Positions 8,543-16,806 are shown, counted from the first letter of the stretch. The stretch is DNA of 40,734 nucleotides from Chloroflexota bacterium (GCA_016865855.1 VGNX01000012.1:1-40734), one strand, 5' to 3'. Notes: generated by a model from the sequence alone, not told the origin. Made by a program: numbers and translations.

Positions 8543-8574
8543 CCTGGCCCTCCTCCATCAGGGGGAGGGCCAGG
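8543..8574. repeat. Imperfect palindrome of the CTCC/GGAG repeat family
   Basis: Fourteen-base arms, starting CCTGGCCCTCC, are separated by ATCA and have two mismatches near the loop. It lies 46 bases after the phosphoesterase stop. It can form a strong hairpin but has no T run. The remainder of the 289-base gap to 8787 holds a CAATGACAG remnant and nothing else I can identify. Confidence 0.5.
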
Positions 8575-8786
8575 GGGGTTGGCTCTGGGCTTAATGCCTC
8601 TGGCAATGACAGATAAACACTGTTAGCTGGCTTGACTACTACCTATGGCTCATCTAAAATGATGGCGGCAGAGTGTCATGTTTGCTCGTCTTAGTCAGAA
8701 CCTGAGCGTCAACTCGCCCTTCCCCCTGTGTTTAGGTACTATTACCTTTCCCGTTTCTCCGTTTTGTTGGCAATGGAGGCACCTCT

Positions 8787-9416
8787 TTGTTTAAGTTATC
8801 CCTCTTTCCGAGAGAGGAGAAATTCTTCGTCCTTTTTGAGCAGAGCGCTCAGAATGTAGTTAAGATAGCTAAGCAGCTAAGAGACATGGTGAACACGTGG
8901 GAGAATGTTAAAGAAAGAGTGGGAGTAATAACTAGCCTGGAGCATGAGGGGGATGCAATTACTCATCAAATTATCGCACAGCTACACCGTACCTTTGTAA
9001 CCCCATTCGATCGCGAGGATATTGCTTTGTTGGCTGAGTCTCTAGACGATATAACTGACTTCATCCACTCGGCGGCGGATGCTATGTTGCTCTACAGGGT
9101 AGAGCGTCCTACTGATAAGGCCAGGGAGCTTGCTAATATTGTCGTGCAGGCAGTGATTGAGGTCGAGAAGGGGGTGTCTGAAATACATGGTCGCATCGAC
9201 CGAGATAAACTTCTCAAACTATGCGTGGAGATTAATCGTCTGGAGAACGTGGGGGATAGCGTTTATCGCTCGGCGCTCGCGGAGCTTTTTGTTAACTCAA
9301 CGGATTTTGCTTACCTCATCAAGTGGCGCGAGATTTACGAGGATATAGAGACCGCCATAGATAGGTGTGAGGATGTGGCTAACACCCTAGAAGGCGTGGC
9401 TCTGAAGTATGCCTGA
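8787..9416 (+). CDS. DUF47 family (PhoU-like) phosphate transport accessory protein
   Basis: The all-helical 209-residue protein matches DUF47 in length and pattern: an N-terminal LFPREEKFFVLFEQSAQN, EHEGDAITHQI (metal-binding ExxxD type, about residues 51-61), DREDIALLAESLDDITDFI (about 75-93), and a second half with EINRLENVGDSVYR and EIYEDIETAIDRCEDVAN. DUF47 proteins assist or regulate PiT-type phosphate permeases; the permease is the next gene, 54 bases downstream. The start is TTG at 8787, seven bases after GGAGG. It is cytoplasmic and binds metal by family analogy. Confidence 0.9.
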   Translation: MFKLSLFPREEKFFVLFEQSAQNVVKIAKQLRDMVNTWENVKERVGVITSLEHEGDAITHQIIAQLHRTFVTPFDREDIALLAESLDDITDFIHSAADAMLLYRVERPTDKARELANIVVQAVIEVEKGVSEIHGRIDRDKLLKLCVEINRLENVGDSVYRSALAELFVNSTDFAYLIKWREIYEDIETAIDRCEDVANTLEGVALKYA

Positions 9417-9470
9417 GCTCCTGTGCCAAACTTGGCCAAACTTGCCTTGTAAATCAGCCTGACGAGATAA

Positions 9471-10466
9471 ATGGACATAAGTATATCCTTGGTCATAGTG
9501 CTGCTATTGGTTCTGGCGGCCGAGTTTGTCAATGGCTGGACCGATGCCCCAAACGCTATCGCCACAGTTGTCTCTACTCGCGTCCTTTCGCCTCTCCAGG
9601 CGGTGACCATGGCCGCAGTGCTGAATATTGCAGGAGCACTGGCTACGGGCACTGCTGTGGCATTTACCATTGGTAAGGGTATTGTGCAACCGGAGGTAAT
9701 AGGGTTGCATACTGTAGGGGCAGCCATGATAGCTATAATTATCTGGAGTACCCTGGCGTGGCGATGGGGTTTGCCTACCAGTGAGACCCACGCACTGGTT
9801 GCTGGGCTTGCCGGGGCTGGGTTAGCCGCTGCTGGCCCTTCAGTGCTGCTATGGGCAGGATGGCAGAAAGTCTTGATAGGTTTAGGATTAGCCACTGTCA
9901 TCGGCTTTTCCCTCGGCTTTATAGTTATGGTCATTATTTACCGTCTGTTTCATCGCGCCAGGAGTATAGTTATCAAGAATGTTTTTGGTCGGCTTCAGAT
10001 AGTTTCTGCGGCTTTTATGGCTTTCAGCCACGGGAGTAACGACGGACAGAAATTCATGGGAGCCTTTGCCCTGGCTCTGTTTCTGGGAGGAGTGCTACCC
10101 GAATTTCATGTGCCTGTATGGGTCATCCTTCTCTGCGGTACAGTTATAGGATTAGGTACTGCTTTCGGCGGATGGCGCATTATCCGAACCATGGGGTTTC
10201 GACTCACCCACCTTGAGCCGGTGAATGGCTTTGCTGCGGAAACCTCTGCCGGTCTTGCCATTATTATAGCTTCCTTTTTGGGCATACCTTTGAGCACTAC
10301 TCAGACTATTAACACGGCTATAATGGGGGTTGGATCTACACGGCGGTTTTCAGCAGTGAGGTGGGGTGTTACCGGTGAGATCGTCATGGCCTGGCTCCTC
10401 ACTTTCCCTGCCTGTGCTGTCCTTGGTTACCTGTTCGCCTTGCTGCTCAAACCAATATTCTCGTAG
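9471..10466 (+). CDS. pit: PiT family inorganic phosphate permease
   Basis: It imports inorganic phosphate (as metal-phosphate) with H+ or Na+, in the cytoplasmic membrane. The two family signature repeats are visible: NGWTDAPNAIATVV (about residues 21-34) and FSHGSNDGQKFMG (about 184-196). Both carry the conserved Asp and Asn. About ten hydrophobic segments are present and 331 residues is typical of the short bacterial PiT form. The initiation region is weak (GACGAGATAA before ATG), which suggests coupling to DUF47. It is part of the DUF47-PiT-PhoU cluster. No Pst ABC components are in the window. Confidence 0.93.
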   Translation: MDISISLVIVLLLVLAAEFVNGWTDAPNAIATVVSTRVLSPLQAVTMAAVLNIAGALATGTAVAFTIGKGIVQPEVIGLHTVGAAMIAIIIWSTLAWRWGLPTSETHALVAGLAGAGLAAAGPSVLLWAGWQKVLIGLGLATVIGFSLGFIVMVIIYRLFHRARSIVIKNVFGRLQIVSAAFMAFSHGSNDGQKFMGAFALALFLGGVLPEFHVPVWVILLCGTVIGLGTAFGGWRIIRTMGFRLTHLEPVNGFAAETSAGLAIIIASFLGIPLSTTQTINTAIMGVGSTRRFSAVRWGVTGEIVMAWLLTFPACAVLGYLFALLLKPIFS

Positions 10467-10528
10467 GCTTACTGGAAATTTCTTGAACTGAATTAATCAA
10501 ATATGTAGCCCAGGCGGCTGGCGATGTG

Positions 10529-10534
10529 TATAAT
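10529..10534 (+). promoter_or_regulatory. Possible -10 element before phoU
   Basis: A TATAAT hexamer lies 25 bases before the phoU ATG, in the 92-base gap after the permease. No convincing -35 is at 17 bases. It may give phoU separate transcription. Confidence 0.35.
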
Positions 10535-10558
10535 TAAACTGTTGGGGAGGTAATAACC

Positions 10559-11227
10559 ATGGAAAAGAGTACCACTTTTCACAAACGTTTTCAGGAAATT
10601 CAAGGCGATGTCCTGACTATGAGCAGCATGGTGACGAAGGCGATAAACCGCTCTATCGAGGCGTTGAAAAACCGGGATTTAAAGCTGGCGCACCGGATAA
10701 TTGCTGGTGACGCCAAGATTAATGAGCAGCGGTTTGCTATCGAAGACAGATGCATTGAGCTTATGGCTGCACACCAGCAGATGGTCAGTGACCTGCGTAC
10801 AATTGTATCTGTCCTCAGTATCATAACGGAACTTGAAAGAATCGGCGACTATGCCGAAGGAATTGCCAAGATTGTAGTCATGATTGGTGATGAACCGCCC
10901 TTGAAGCCGCTGATTGATATTCCACGGATGGCGGAATTGACCACCGAAATGATCGATAAGAGTCTCCAGTCATTTGTAGCCCGTGATGTGGAGCTGGCAA
11001 AGCGCGTCGTCACCATGGATAACGTAGTGGATGGTCTTTATGACCAGGTCTTCCGCGAGCTTCTCACCTTTATGATGGTTGACCCGAAGACCATTAATCG
11101 GGCGACCCGCCTCATCTGGGTTGCCCACAACCTGGAACGCGCCGCCGACAGGGTAACCAATATCTGCGAGCGTGTCGTCTTTACCGTAACCGGGAAGATG
11201 GGGGAGCTGGAGGTTTCTAATTATTAA
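10559..11227 (+). CDS. phoU: Phosphate signalling protein PhoU
   Basis: The 222-residue protein is built of two PhoU three-helix repeats. The first starts FHKRFQEIQGDVLTMSSMV with ELERIGDYAEGIAKI near residues 91-105 (the conserved ERIGDYxxxIA metal site). The second ends VAHNLERAADRVTNICERVVF near 189-209. PhoU normally represses the Pho regulon by linking transporter state to the PhoR kinase. Here it stands with a PiT permease instead of a Pst system, so it may control PiT activity. The SD is GGGAGG, eight bases before the ATG. Confidence 0.93.
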   Translation: MEKSTTFHKRFQEIQGDVLTMSSMVTKAINRSIEALKNRDLKLAHRIIAGDAKINEQRFAIEDRCIELMAAHQQMVSDLRTIVSVLSIITELERIGDYAEGIAKIVVMIGDEPPLKPLIDIPRMAELTTEMIDKSLQSFVARDVELAKRVVTMDNVVDGLYDQVFRELLTFMMVDPKTINRATRLIWVAHNLERAADRVTNICERVVFTVTGKMGELEVSNY

Positions 11228-11238
11228 CGAACCAGCCT

Positions 11239-11372
11239 GTCATTACGAGCGAAGCGAAGCAATCCCTGCCTTTCCTCCATCCCCCAACAGAGATTGCCAC
11301 GGCACTGGGTGCCTCGCAATGACAGGTAAAGGGGCCGAGATTGCCACGTTGTTTACGCTCCTCGCAATGACA
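11239..11372. repeat. Cluster of REP-like half units (ATTGC...CAATGAC family)
   Basis: Three related units lie in the gap between phoU and the DUF169 gene: GTCATTACGAGCGAAGCGA (from 11239) and two units starting GAGATTGCCACG and ending CTCGCAATGACA (11290-11326, 11336-11372). The same GTCATT..GAGCGAAGCGAAG / CTTCGC..AATGAC vocabulary recurs at about 14.96, 15.72-15.88, 22.51, 22.68, 24.29, 25.11 and 27.33 kb. These are dispersed intergenic repeats with no coding capacity. Confidence 0.7.
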
Positions 11373-11414
11373 TAAAAACTCCCTGGTGACGATTACGGTT
11401 GTTCAATCTAGCTT

Positions 11415-12206
11415 TTAAGAAGCTTTCTTACCTGAAGCTTGTTTAAGTTGGCCTGGGAACAGCGGCTCGTGTCTTACGTCTACAGGTATCGGGTATCGGA
11501 TGCCGGTTTGGTGAGTGGCTTCAAGACCTCTGATTACCTGATCAAGTAAGCTGGCAGGTATGGTGAAAGCCAGCTCGTCATCCTGCACCATCGCCCAAAC
11601 CCTATCGCCATTTCCGGGCAGCACTACCTTTGGCTCCTTGGTCTTGAATGTTTGCAGAACTCCTTCAGTGCAGGTTCCGCCTCGGCCGCTGAAAACAGAA
11701 TGCACGCTTATGCCTGTTTCCTGGGTTGCTCCGTGCACCAACCTCATTGCCTGCGCCGGATTGCAAAACATCATGACCAGGTCTGGCTCGACTTTAGTTC
11801 GCTCCAGCGGGGAGAAAACCACCCCAGCATATTGCCCTTTGTTTAGCTTGACCTGCTCAACAGCTTCCATAGTTGTCTTGGCGGCAGCGTCGTTGGCTGC
11901 GTAGTTCATCACTTTCATAAAATCGGTTAAAGCTTTTTTGATCTCAGGCTCTGACTCGCTCCATCCGTAGGTGTACATGGCAATTGGGCAGGCATTGTCT
12001 TCGGTTGTCATACCTACTGTCCAGCCATACTTGCGGGTTAATGTCAGCCCGACGCAGATATTTGTCTTAACCCCCATTTCCTTAAAAGGACGTCTGGTTT
12101 TCTCGGGGAAGTCAGCAACGCTTTTCACCAGCTTCACGGCAATGGGGAAGGTCAGCGGTCGTATGAGTCTATTCAGAGCCTGCGCCTTTTCGCTCCAGTC
12201 TGTCAC
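11415..12206 (-). CDS. DUF169 family protein
   Basis: The 263-residue cytoplasmic protein has the DUF169 pattern: an N-terminal PLTFPIAVKLV, a central NACPIAMYTYGW block, a phage-length middle with PAQAMRLVHGATQ, and VHSVFSGRGGTCTEGV near residues 170-185, where conserved Cys and Gly sit. The biochemical role of DUF169 is not established; it recurs in anaerobes near C1 and acyl-CoA genes. The start is GTG at 12206, six bases after GGAGGT. It stands alone, with a 340-base gap upstream. Confidence 0.85.
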   Translation of the reverse strand: MTDWSEKAQALNRLIRPLTFPIAVKLVKSVADFPEKTRRPFKEMGVKTNICVGLTLTRKYGWTVGMTTEDNACPIAMYTYGWSESEPEIKKALTDFMKVMNYAANDAAAKTTMEAVEQVKLNKGQYAGVVFSPLERTKVEPDLVMMFCNPAQAMRLVHGATQETGISVHSVFSGRGGTCTEGVLQTFKTKEPKVVLPGNGDRVWAMVQDDELAFTIPASLLDQVIRGLEATHQTGIRYPIPVDVRHEPLFPGQLKQASGKKAS

Positions 12207-12364
12207 AGTGTCACCTCCAACTGTAGTTTATTGAGGCCGGATTTCTATTCGGCAAACAACATTTTAGATGTGATGCCAGGCGATGTCAAACTCTGCTCTT
12301 TAGTGAGTGGTTGTCGGCTTTGAATTGCCGCCTTCGTTGTAAATGAAGCAATGTGTCTGAAAAA

Positions 12365-12418
12365 TGTAGTTGCGAGGCTTTAGCCTCGCCGGCACGACCC
12401 TAAAGGGTCGTGGCTACA
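12365..12418. repeat. 54-bp paired-hairpin repeat, copy 1
   Basis: It is bounded by TGTAG and CTACA and contains two successive perfect hairpins: GCGAGGCT/AGCCTCGC and CGACCCT/AGGGTCG. It lies in the gap 12207-12546, which otherwise holds only the control region of the MBL gene at 12547; I see nothing else there. Confidence 0.85.
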
Positions 12419-12546
12419 TGTTGGAACAATAAAGACGTCGGGACAAGTATTGGGACCTGTCCTTAACTGCGGAGGTGGGGCAAAGACAAAAAGCTATAAA
12501 AGATGATACAATAGCCAAAGTGTTTTAGCGTCCGGAGGTCAGTTTA

Positions 12547-13524
12547 ATGGTTGAAGAGCTTTTGCCTGATCTTTACAGAGTCGAAATTCCTCTTCCCAAG
12601 AGCCCTCTGAAAGCTTTGAACTCCTATGTGGTAAAAGGGCAGGAGCGGTTTTTGATTATTGACACGGGGATGAACCGCGAGGAATGTCTGCGCCCAATGC
12701 TCTCTGCTCTAAAGAAACTGGAAGTTGACCTGAGCAAGACGGACTTTTTCATTACTCACTTACATGCCGACCATTCAGGTCTGGTGGGGACTTTGGCCAC
12801 TGATGCGTCCAAAGTTTACTTCAACAGGCCAGAAGCCTCCTTTGTTACTTTCCAAGGTTCTGAAGACTACTGGAAAGGACTCTTTGCCTTTTATCACTCT
12901 AATGGCTTCCCCGAAGGTGAGATTAGGAAGGTGTGGGAGGGCCATCCAGGCTATCGGTATAGCTCAAGACGTCAGGTTAATTTGACCGCTGTAGAGGAAG
13001 GAGATGAGATAGAAGTTGGTAATTACCTGTTCCGATGTATCGAAACCCCGGGGCACTCCCCGGGACATATGTGTCTTTATGAGGCTAACAAGAAAGTCCT
13101 TGTGTGTGGAGACCATATTCTTTTTGACATCACTCCGAACATCACTCATTGGCCGCAACTGGAAAATTCACTCAAGCAATATCTGACAAACCTGGAGAAG
13201 GTTTATACGCTTGATGTGAATCTTGTTTTGCCTGGCCATCGCAATCTCTGGAACAACCACAGAAAAAGGATTATGGAATTGCAGGAGCATCATCGGAACA
13301 GGTTGAATGAGGCGCTTGCTGCTCTGGAAGATGGCGAAAAGACGGCTTGGGAGGTAGCCCCTTATATAACCTGGGATATAGACTGCAACTCGTGGCAAGA
13401 ATTTCCCTCAGTACAGAAGTGGTTTGCCGTTGGGGAGACTATTGCTCACTTAGACTATCTCGAGGCAGACGGCAGGGCACGTAAAGAGACGAAAAACCAT
13501 AAGGTATTGTATTCGCTGGCATAA
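12547..13524 (+). CDS. MBL-fold metallo-hydrolase
   Basis: This is a metallo-beta-lactamase-fold hydrolase with a full metal site: HLHADH (residues 71-76), His170 and His174 in PGHSPGH, Asp189 in CGDH, and His231 in LPGHR. After about residue 235 a helical C-terminal domain follows (NRLNEALAALE..TAWEVAPYI), similar to the winged-helix tail of LACTB2-like enzymes. The substrate cannot be named; thioesters, glutathione thioesters and RNA are all known in this superfamily. GGAGGT lies seven bases before the ATG. The rhomboid and VLRF1 genes follow on the same strand at 40 and 15 bases, so the three may be one operon. Confidence 0.9.
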   Translation: MVEELLPDLYRVEIPLPKSPLKALNSYVVKGQERFLIIDTGMNREECLRPMLSALKKLEVDLSKTDFFITHLHADHSGLVGTLATDASKVYFNRPEASFVTFQGSEDYWKGLFAFYHSNGFPEGEIRKVWEGHPGYRYSSRRQVNLTAVEEGDEIEVGNYLFRCIETPGHSPGHMCLYEANKKVLVCGDHILFDITPNITHWPQLENSLKQYLTNLEKVYTLDVNLVLPGHRNLWNNHRKRIMELQEHHRNRLNEALAALEDGEKTAWEVAPYITWDIDCNSWQEFPSVQKWFAVGETIAHLDYLEADGRARKETKNHKVLYSLA

Positions 13525-13564
13525 CGAAAATCATTGAAAGCTTTTTGGGATAGCATGGAGGAAA

Positions 13565-14155
13565 ATGAGCTATCGTAGTTACCGAGGTGATAATATAGCG
13601 CCAATACTGGCCATAATAATCCTCTGCTTCCTGGTGTATATAGCAACCATCGTAGCAGGGATTCTAGGTCACGACCTGATACCGCTGCTGGGGCTGCGAA
13701 CTGCGTCTTTCCTTGCGCAGCCCTGGACAATCGTGACTAATCTTTTTGTTCATGGTGGCATATGGCATCTGCTATTCAATATGTTGACCTTCTACTTTTT
13801 CGGCAGCTTCTTGAGCAGACTGGTCGGGACTCGTGCCTTTCTCATCATATACTTCTGTGGGGGAATACTGGGCAATGTATTCTTTATGCTCCTGGGTTCG
13901 CCTTTTGCCATAGTTATTGGTGCTTCTGGCGCTATCTTTGCTTTAGGTGGCGCCCTCGCCGTGCTAACGCCCAGGTTGCGAGTGTATGTATTTCCTATAC
14001 CGGCTCCTATCCCTCTCTGGGCGGCGGTGCTGGGAGGTTTCCTCATAATGTCTTTTGTCCCCGGCGTGGCCTGGCAAGGTCATCTCGGCGGTCTGGTTTT
14101 CGGCCTTATAGCCGGCCTTGTCTTGCGTAGAGGGGTGCGTACCCCATTATCTTAG
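13565..14155 (+). CDS. Rhomboid family intramembrane serine protease
   Basis: It cleaves membrane protein segments within the bilayer. About six hydrophobic helices are present in 196 residues. The nucleophile is Ser121 in GASGAIF and the general base His173 in WQGHLGG, giving the Ser-His dyad. The HGGIWHLLFNM motif (63-73) supplies the oxyanion-region His and Asn. GGAGG sits four bases before the ATG. The next gene begins 15 bases after its stop without its own SD, so translation of the two is likely coupled. Confidence 0.93.
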   Translation: MSYRSYRGDNIAPILAIIILCFLVYIATIVAGILGHDLIPLLGLRTASFLAQPWTIVTNLFVHGGIWHLLFNMLTFYFFGSFLSRLVGTRAFLIIYFCGGILGNVFFMLLGSPFAIVIGASGAIFALGGALAVLTPRLRVYVFPIPAPIPLWAAVLGGFLIMSFVPGVAWQGHLGGLVFGLIAGLVLRRGVRTPLS

Positions 14156-14170
14156 TTTGCCCGCAGTACC

Positions 14171-14923
14171 ATGCAAAGTCGGTTCTTCACCAAGGCAGGC
14201 TTGTACCATTTTCTTTTCTCTCTTGAAGCCTCGGCTCAAGATTTTGTGACTGTATATATCGCCCCCCCTTCTTTTCCGGACTATGCGGATGCGCTGTTAT
14301 TAGGGCCGAAGTACGGTGCCTATGCCAACGAGATTAAGGAGGCAATTAAAACCGAGGCGGTCACCAGCGGCGTCGAGAAATACGGGACCGGGGCAGCCAT
14401 ATTCTGGAATGGAATTGGGAGCAAGCACATTGTCCTACCGCCGTTCCCCATTGCCGAAAATAAGGTTTCCGCAGGGAAACTTGATGTCTCAATCCTCTAC
14501 GAAGTCTTAGAGAGGAGACATGTCATTGGTGTCGTGTTGGTAGCATGGGGCTCGTATGCCGTAGGCATATTCGATGCTGGCAATCTGGTGGAATGGAAAA
14601 CGGGCACGGGTTATATACATAAAAAACACAGGAAGGGTGGCAGAAGCCAGAAGAGATTTGCCCGGAGAACCGAGGAGCAGAAGAAGGATTTCCTGCGAAG
14701 AGTGGGCAATAGAATTGAGGAGAGATTCGGGAGCTTCGCCCCAGACCGTATCTTTTTTGGCGGCAACAGGCTGATTTTAAAGCCGCTGATACAGGAGTGT
14801 AAATACCTGCAGACAAAAGCCAGCAAAATTTCGCCGCGGATTATAGATGTAAGATATGCCGATAGGGAGGCTCTGGTCAGTAGCCTGGCCGAAATAACTA
14901 AGTCCCTGGTTTTTACTTTTTGA
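14171..14923 (+). CDS. VLRF1 (Vms1-like) peptidyl-tRNA hydrolase / release factor
   Basis: The protein belongs to the eRF1-related VLRF1 group, whose eukaryotic member Vms1 releases nascent chains from tRNA on stalled ribosomes. The diagnostic catalytic loop is KHRKGGRSQKRFARR, with Gln160 in the GGxSQ position equivalent to the release-factor GGQ glutamine. It is followed by EEQKKDFLRRVGNRI, as in that family. The region around residues 115-146 (VIGVVLVAWGSYAVGIFDAG) is the core strand pair. The 250-residue length fits the single-domain bacterial form. It probably works in ribosome rescue. No SD precedes the ATG, and it likely depends on coupling to the rhomboid gene 15 bases upstream. Confidence 0.75.
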   Translation: MQSRFFTKAGLYHFLFSLEASAQDFVTVYIAPPSFPDYADALLLGPKYGAYANEIKEAIKTEAVTSGVEKYGTGAAIFWNGIGSKHIVLPPFPIAENKVSAGKLDVSILYEVLERRHVIGVVLVAWGSYAVGIFDAGNLVEWKTGTGYIHKKHRKGGRSQKRFARRTEEQKKDFLRRVGNRIEERFGSFAPDRIFFGGNRLILKPLIQECKYLQTKASKISPRIIDVRYADREALVSSLAEITKSLVFTF

Positions 14924-14964
14924 CAGGCAATAGTGTTTATTTGCTGTTTTGTGTGGCGTTCTCT

Positions 14965-15041
14965 TCGGCGTCATTACGGGGAGCGCAGCGACGAAGTCCT
15001 TATTCCTCTCCCTTGACGGGAGAGGCTAGGTGAGGGTGAGA
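14965..15041. repeat. REP-like half unit plus CTCTCCC palindrome
   Basis: GTCATTACGGGGAGCGCAG is followed by an inverted repeat CCTCTCCC-TTGAC-GGGAGAGG (15005-15025) and a GGTGAGGGTGAG tail. The palindrome-plus-tail arrangement recurs at 19557, 26710 and 28635. Confidence 0.6.
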
Positions 15042-15066
15042 AGACTGCTGTACAGGCTGACTCCTG

Positions 15067-15075
15067 TGCTATAAT
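15067..15075 (+). promoter_or_regulatory. Extended -10 promoter element for the MaoC genes
   Basis: TGCTATAAT matches the extended -10 consensus (TGn-TATAAT), 44 bases before the first MaoC ATG. The -35 region is poor, as is common for extended -10 promoters. Confidence 0.45.
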
Positions 15076-15119
15076 TATAAGTCGAGTTCAGGGTCAATCA
15101 CGAAAAACAAGGAGGTAAT

Positions 15120-15698
15120 ATGGGCTACTTGGAAGAGATGGCGAAATATCAGAAGACGGAAAAACAGAAAAGCTTCTCAGCCGATTTTCTCGAACGGCAG
15201 CAGATAGAGGATTACGAGTTCTGGGATGAAATAGAGATAGGCAAGGAGACTGTAATACCGTTCAAGTTCGAGGTCAAGGCTGAGGACGTGATTGCTTACG
15301 CGGAAGGAGTTCCTGATGCTAACCCCGTGTTTTACGATGAGGAATACGCCAAGAAATGCGGCTACGATGGATTAGTGGCTCATCCCCTGTTCGCTACTCA
15401 AGTCCTTTTCTTCCTTCTCACGAGGGGGCGTGGAAGCTGGATCAGGACTCCGGGAGCCAGAAATCCAGGCCAGATACTTGAATGGCATGACCCGATTCGG
15501 GTAGGCGATGTTCTTACGGTTAAGACTAAAAGCTATGACAAGTGGATTAAAAGAGGAAAATATTACATGAGGTATCTGTCCGAGATGTACGACCAGAACG
15601 GCAAGTTGAAGGGAAGATGCTTCATGACCCTGATCTTGCCTAGATCCAAGGCCGATGTCTTGAGGTTCATCAAGGGCGAGCATGCTCTGGAGGCGTGA
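15120..15698 (+). CDS. MaoC-like hot-dog dehydratase (FAS1-like N-terminal domain type)
   Basis: It is predicted to be an acyl-CoA hydratase or the N-terminal half-domain of a two-part hydratase. The hot-dog fold region begins at EIEIGKETVIPFKFEV (about residue 37); VIAYAEGVPDANPVFYDEEYA and YDGLVAHPLFATQ follow, giving the substrate-tunnel helix. The second half, with ILEWHDPIRVGDVLTV, is typical of MaoC proteins of the FAS1-DH type. The SD is AAGGAGGT. It is paired with a second MaoC gene 239 bases downstream, and the two halves probably form a heteromeric hydratase. A REP cluster sits between them. Confidence 0.85.
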   Translation: MGYLEEMAKYQKTEKQKSFSADFLERQQIEDYEFWDEIEIGKETVIPFKFEVKAEDVIAYAEGVPDANPVFYDEEYAKKCGYDGLVAHPLFATQVLFFLLTRGRGSWIRTPGARNPGQILEWHDPIRVGDVLTVKTKSYDKWIKRGKYYMRYLSEMYDQNGKLKGRCFMTLILPRSKADVLRFIKGEHALEA

Positions 15699-15715
15699 GG
15701 CAGAAAGTGTTTATT

Positions 15716-15880
15716 TGTCATTGCAAGGCGCGCAGCGACGTGGCAATCCCAAAGTCCTTGTCTTCTGTCATCCTGAGCGAAGCGAAGGATCTAGGCCATT
15801 CACAAAGTCTACTTATTGAGATTCTTCGGTCGCTCCGCTCCCTCAGAATGACAGAGAGTGAAGGGCTCGCAATGACGGGG
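15716..15880. repeat. REP-like repeat cluster inside the MaoC gene pair
   Basis: Four related units lie in tandem: ATTGCAAGGCGCGCAGCGAC, CATCCTGAGCGAAGCGAAGG, ATTCTTCGGTCGCTCCGCTC with CAGAATGACAG, and GGCTCGCAATGACGG. They fill most of the 239 bases between the two MaoC genes and may act as an attenuator or mRNA-stability element. Confidence 0.7.
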
Positions 15881-15937
15881 CGTAGAGCGATGGAATAGCA
15901 GAGTGAATTTGCTCAACAATTTTAGGAGGCGAAGAAA

Positions 15938-16375
15938 ATGGCAACGAAGTTAACCTTTGAGTCGGTAAATTGCGGTGATGTGCTGCCTGAAGTTAAGCAG
16001 CACATAAGTCAAGAGGTTATCTGGAGACACGCTGTAGCTTCGCTTGATTATAATCCGGTTCATACTCATCCAGAATGGTGCAGGACAGCCCAGGTCTTCG
16101 GCTTGCCGCTTCCGGTGATGCACGGTAATCAGACGATGTCGCTGATGGCAACGGTGGTTACCAACTGGGCGTTCCCTGTCGGTGGCAGGTTGAAGAGAAT
16201 GGAGGTCAAGCTTATTAAGCCTGTGCCTGTCGGTTCTACCTGCACTTATGGCGCTGCGGTGACCGAAAAGCACCCGATTAGCAAACGGGAAAACTTTGTA
16301 GTTCTTGATTTGTGGGTAATGAATCAAGATGGGGAGAAGGTAGCCGTCGGCACGGCAGAGGTTACCTTACCTTAG
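15938..16375 (+). CDS. MaoC family dehydratase
   Basis: This 145-residue single hot-dog protein carries the MaoC catalytic-site pattern: HAVASLDYNPVHTHPEW (about residues 31-47), where the Asp and His of DxNPxH are the hydratase dyad, then LPVMHGNQTM (58-67) and a final strand region with KLIKPVPVGSTCTYGAAV. It probably hydrates an enoyl-CoA, likely with the upstream FAS1-like partner. AGGAGG lies eight bases before the ATG. Its last 14 bases overlap tail-to-tail with the DUF1893 gene. Confidence 0.88.
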   Translation: MATKLTFESVNCGDVLPEVKQHISQEVIWRHAVASLDYNPVHTHPEWCRTAQVFGLPLPVMHGNQTMSLMATVVTNWAFPVGGRLKRMEVKLIKPVPVGSTCTYGAAVTEKHPISKRENFVVLDLWVMNQDGEKVAVGTAEVTLP

Positions 16376-16790
16376 CAGCGGTTGCTTTGCCGAACGAGTC
16401 TCTGATTAATTGGTAGAACTCTTCTGGTTCTTTGCCGATTGATAATGCCTCCATGGGGCACATGTCTTCCCGGCTAGGCTTTTGGATATAGGGCACAATT
16501 CTGGTCAGGTGATGCTCGATGCCATATTCGTCCAGTGCCTCGACAGCAAGCTGGCTGCCCAGTGGACTGTAAACCTCCTGGCAGCTTGCCTTGACACATA
16601 GCAGAGCTGCGGCACGCCCCATTATTTTGTCTAAGATGACTACCATTCGATGATTAGAGGCGAACCTCTCTATGTATTCGACTAACGGCAGCAACCTGTC
16701 CTTGTGTGAGGCAAAGATGAGTTTGCCGCCTTCATATACTTGAAGCGTATTGTTGCTTGTCAGAAATTCGTTGAAGAAGCGTTTGTACAT
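16362..16790 (-). CDS. DUF1893 domain protein
   Basis: The 142-residue protein shows the DUF1893 pattern: LQVYEGGKLIFASHKDRLLPLVEYIE near residues 16-41, VVILDKIMGRAAALLCVKA (49-67), and REDMCPMEAL (106-115). The fold is cytidine-deaminase-like in solved members; I see no complete deaminase zinc site and the function is unknown. The conserved cysteines at about 65, 69 and 110 are notable. It converges with the MaoC gene with a 14-base overlap. The initiation region lacks a clear SD. Confidence 0.8.
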   Translation of the reverse strand: MYKRFFNEFLTSNNTLQVYEGGKLIFASHKDRLLPLVEYIERFASNHRMVVILDKIMGRAAALLCVKASCQEVYSPLGSQLAVEALDEYGIEHHLTRIVPYIQKPSREDMCPMEALSIGKEPEEFYQLIRDSFGKATAAKVR

Positions 16791-16806
16791 TGAGGTTGTT
16801 TACTAG

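Noticed and set aside
9335-9934. 199-codon minus-strand frame opposite the phosphate permease
   Set aside because: It is the reverse of a clear PiT gene with signature motifs. Its composition (Pro/Ala/Thr-rich) is typical of an antisense shadow.
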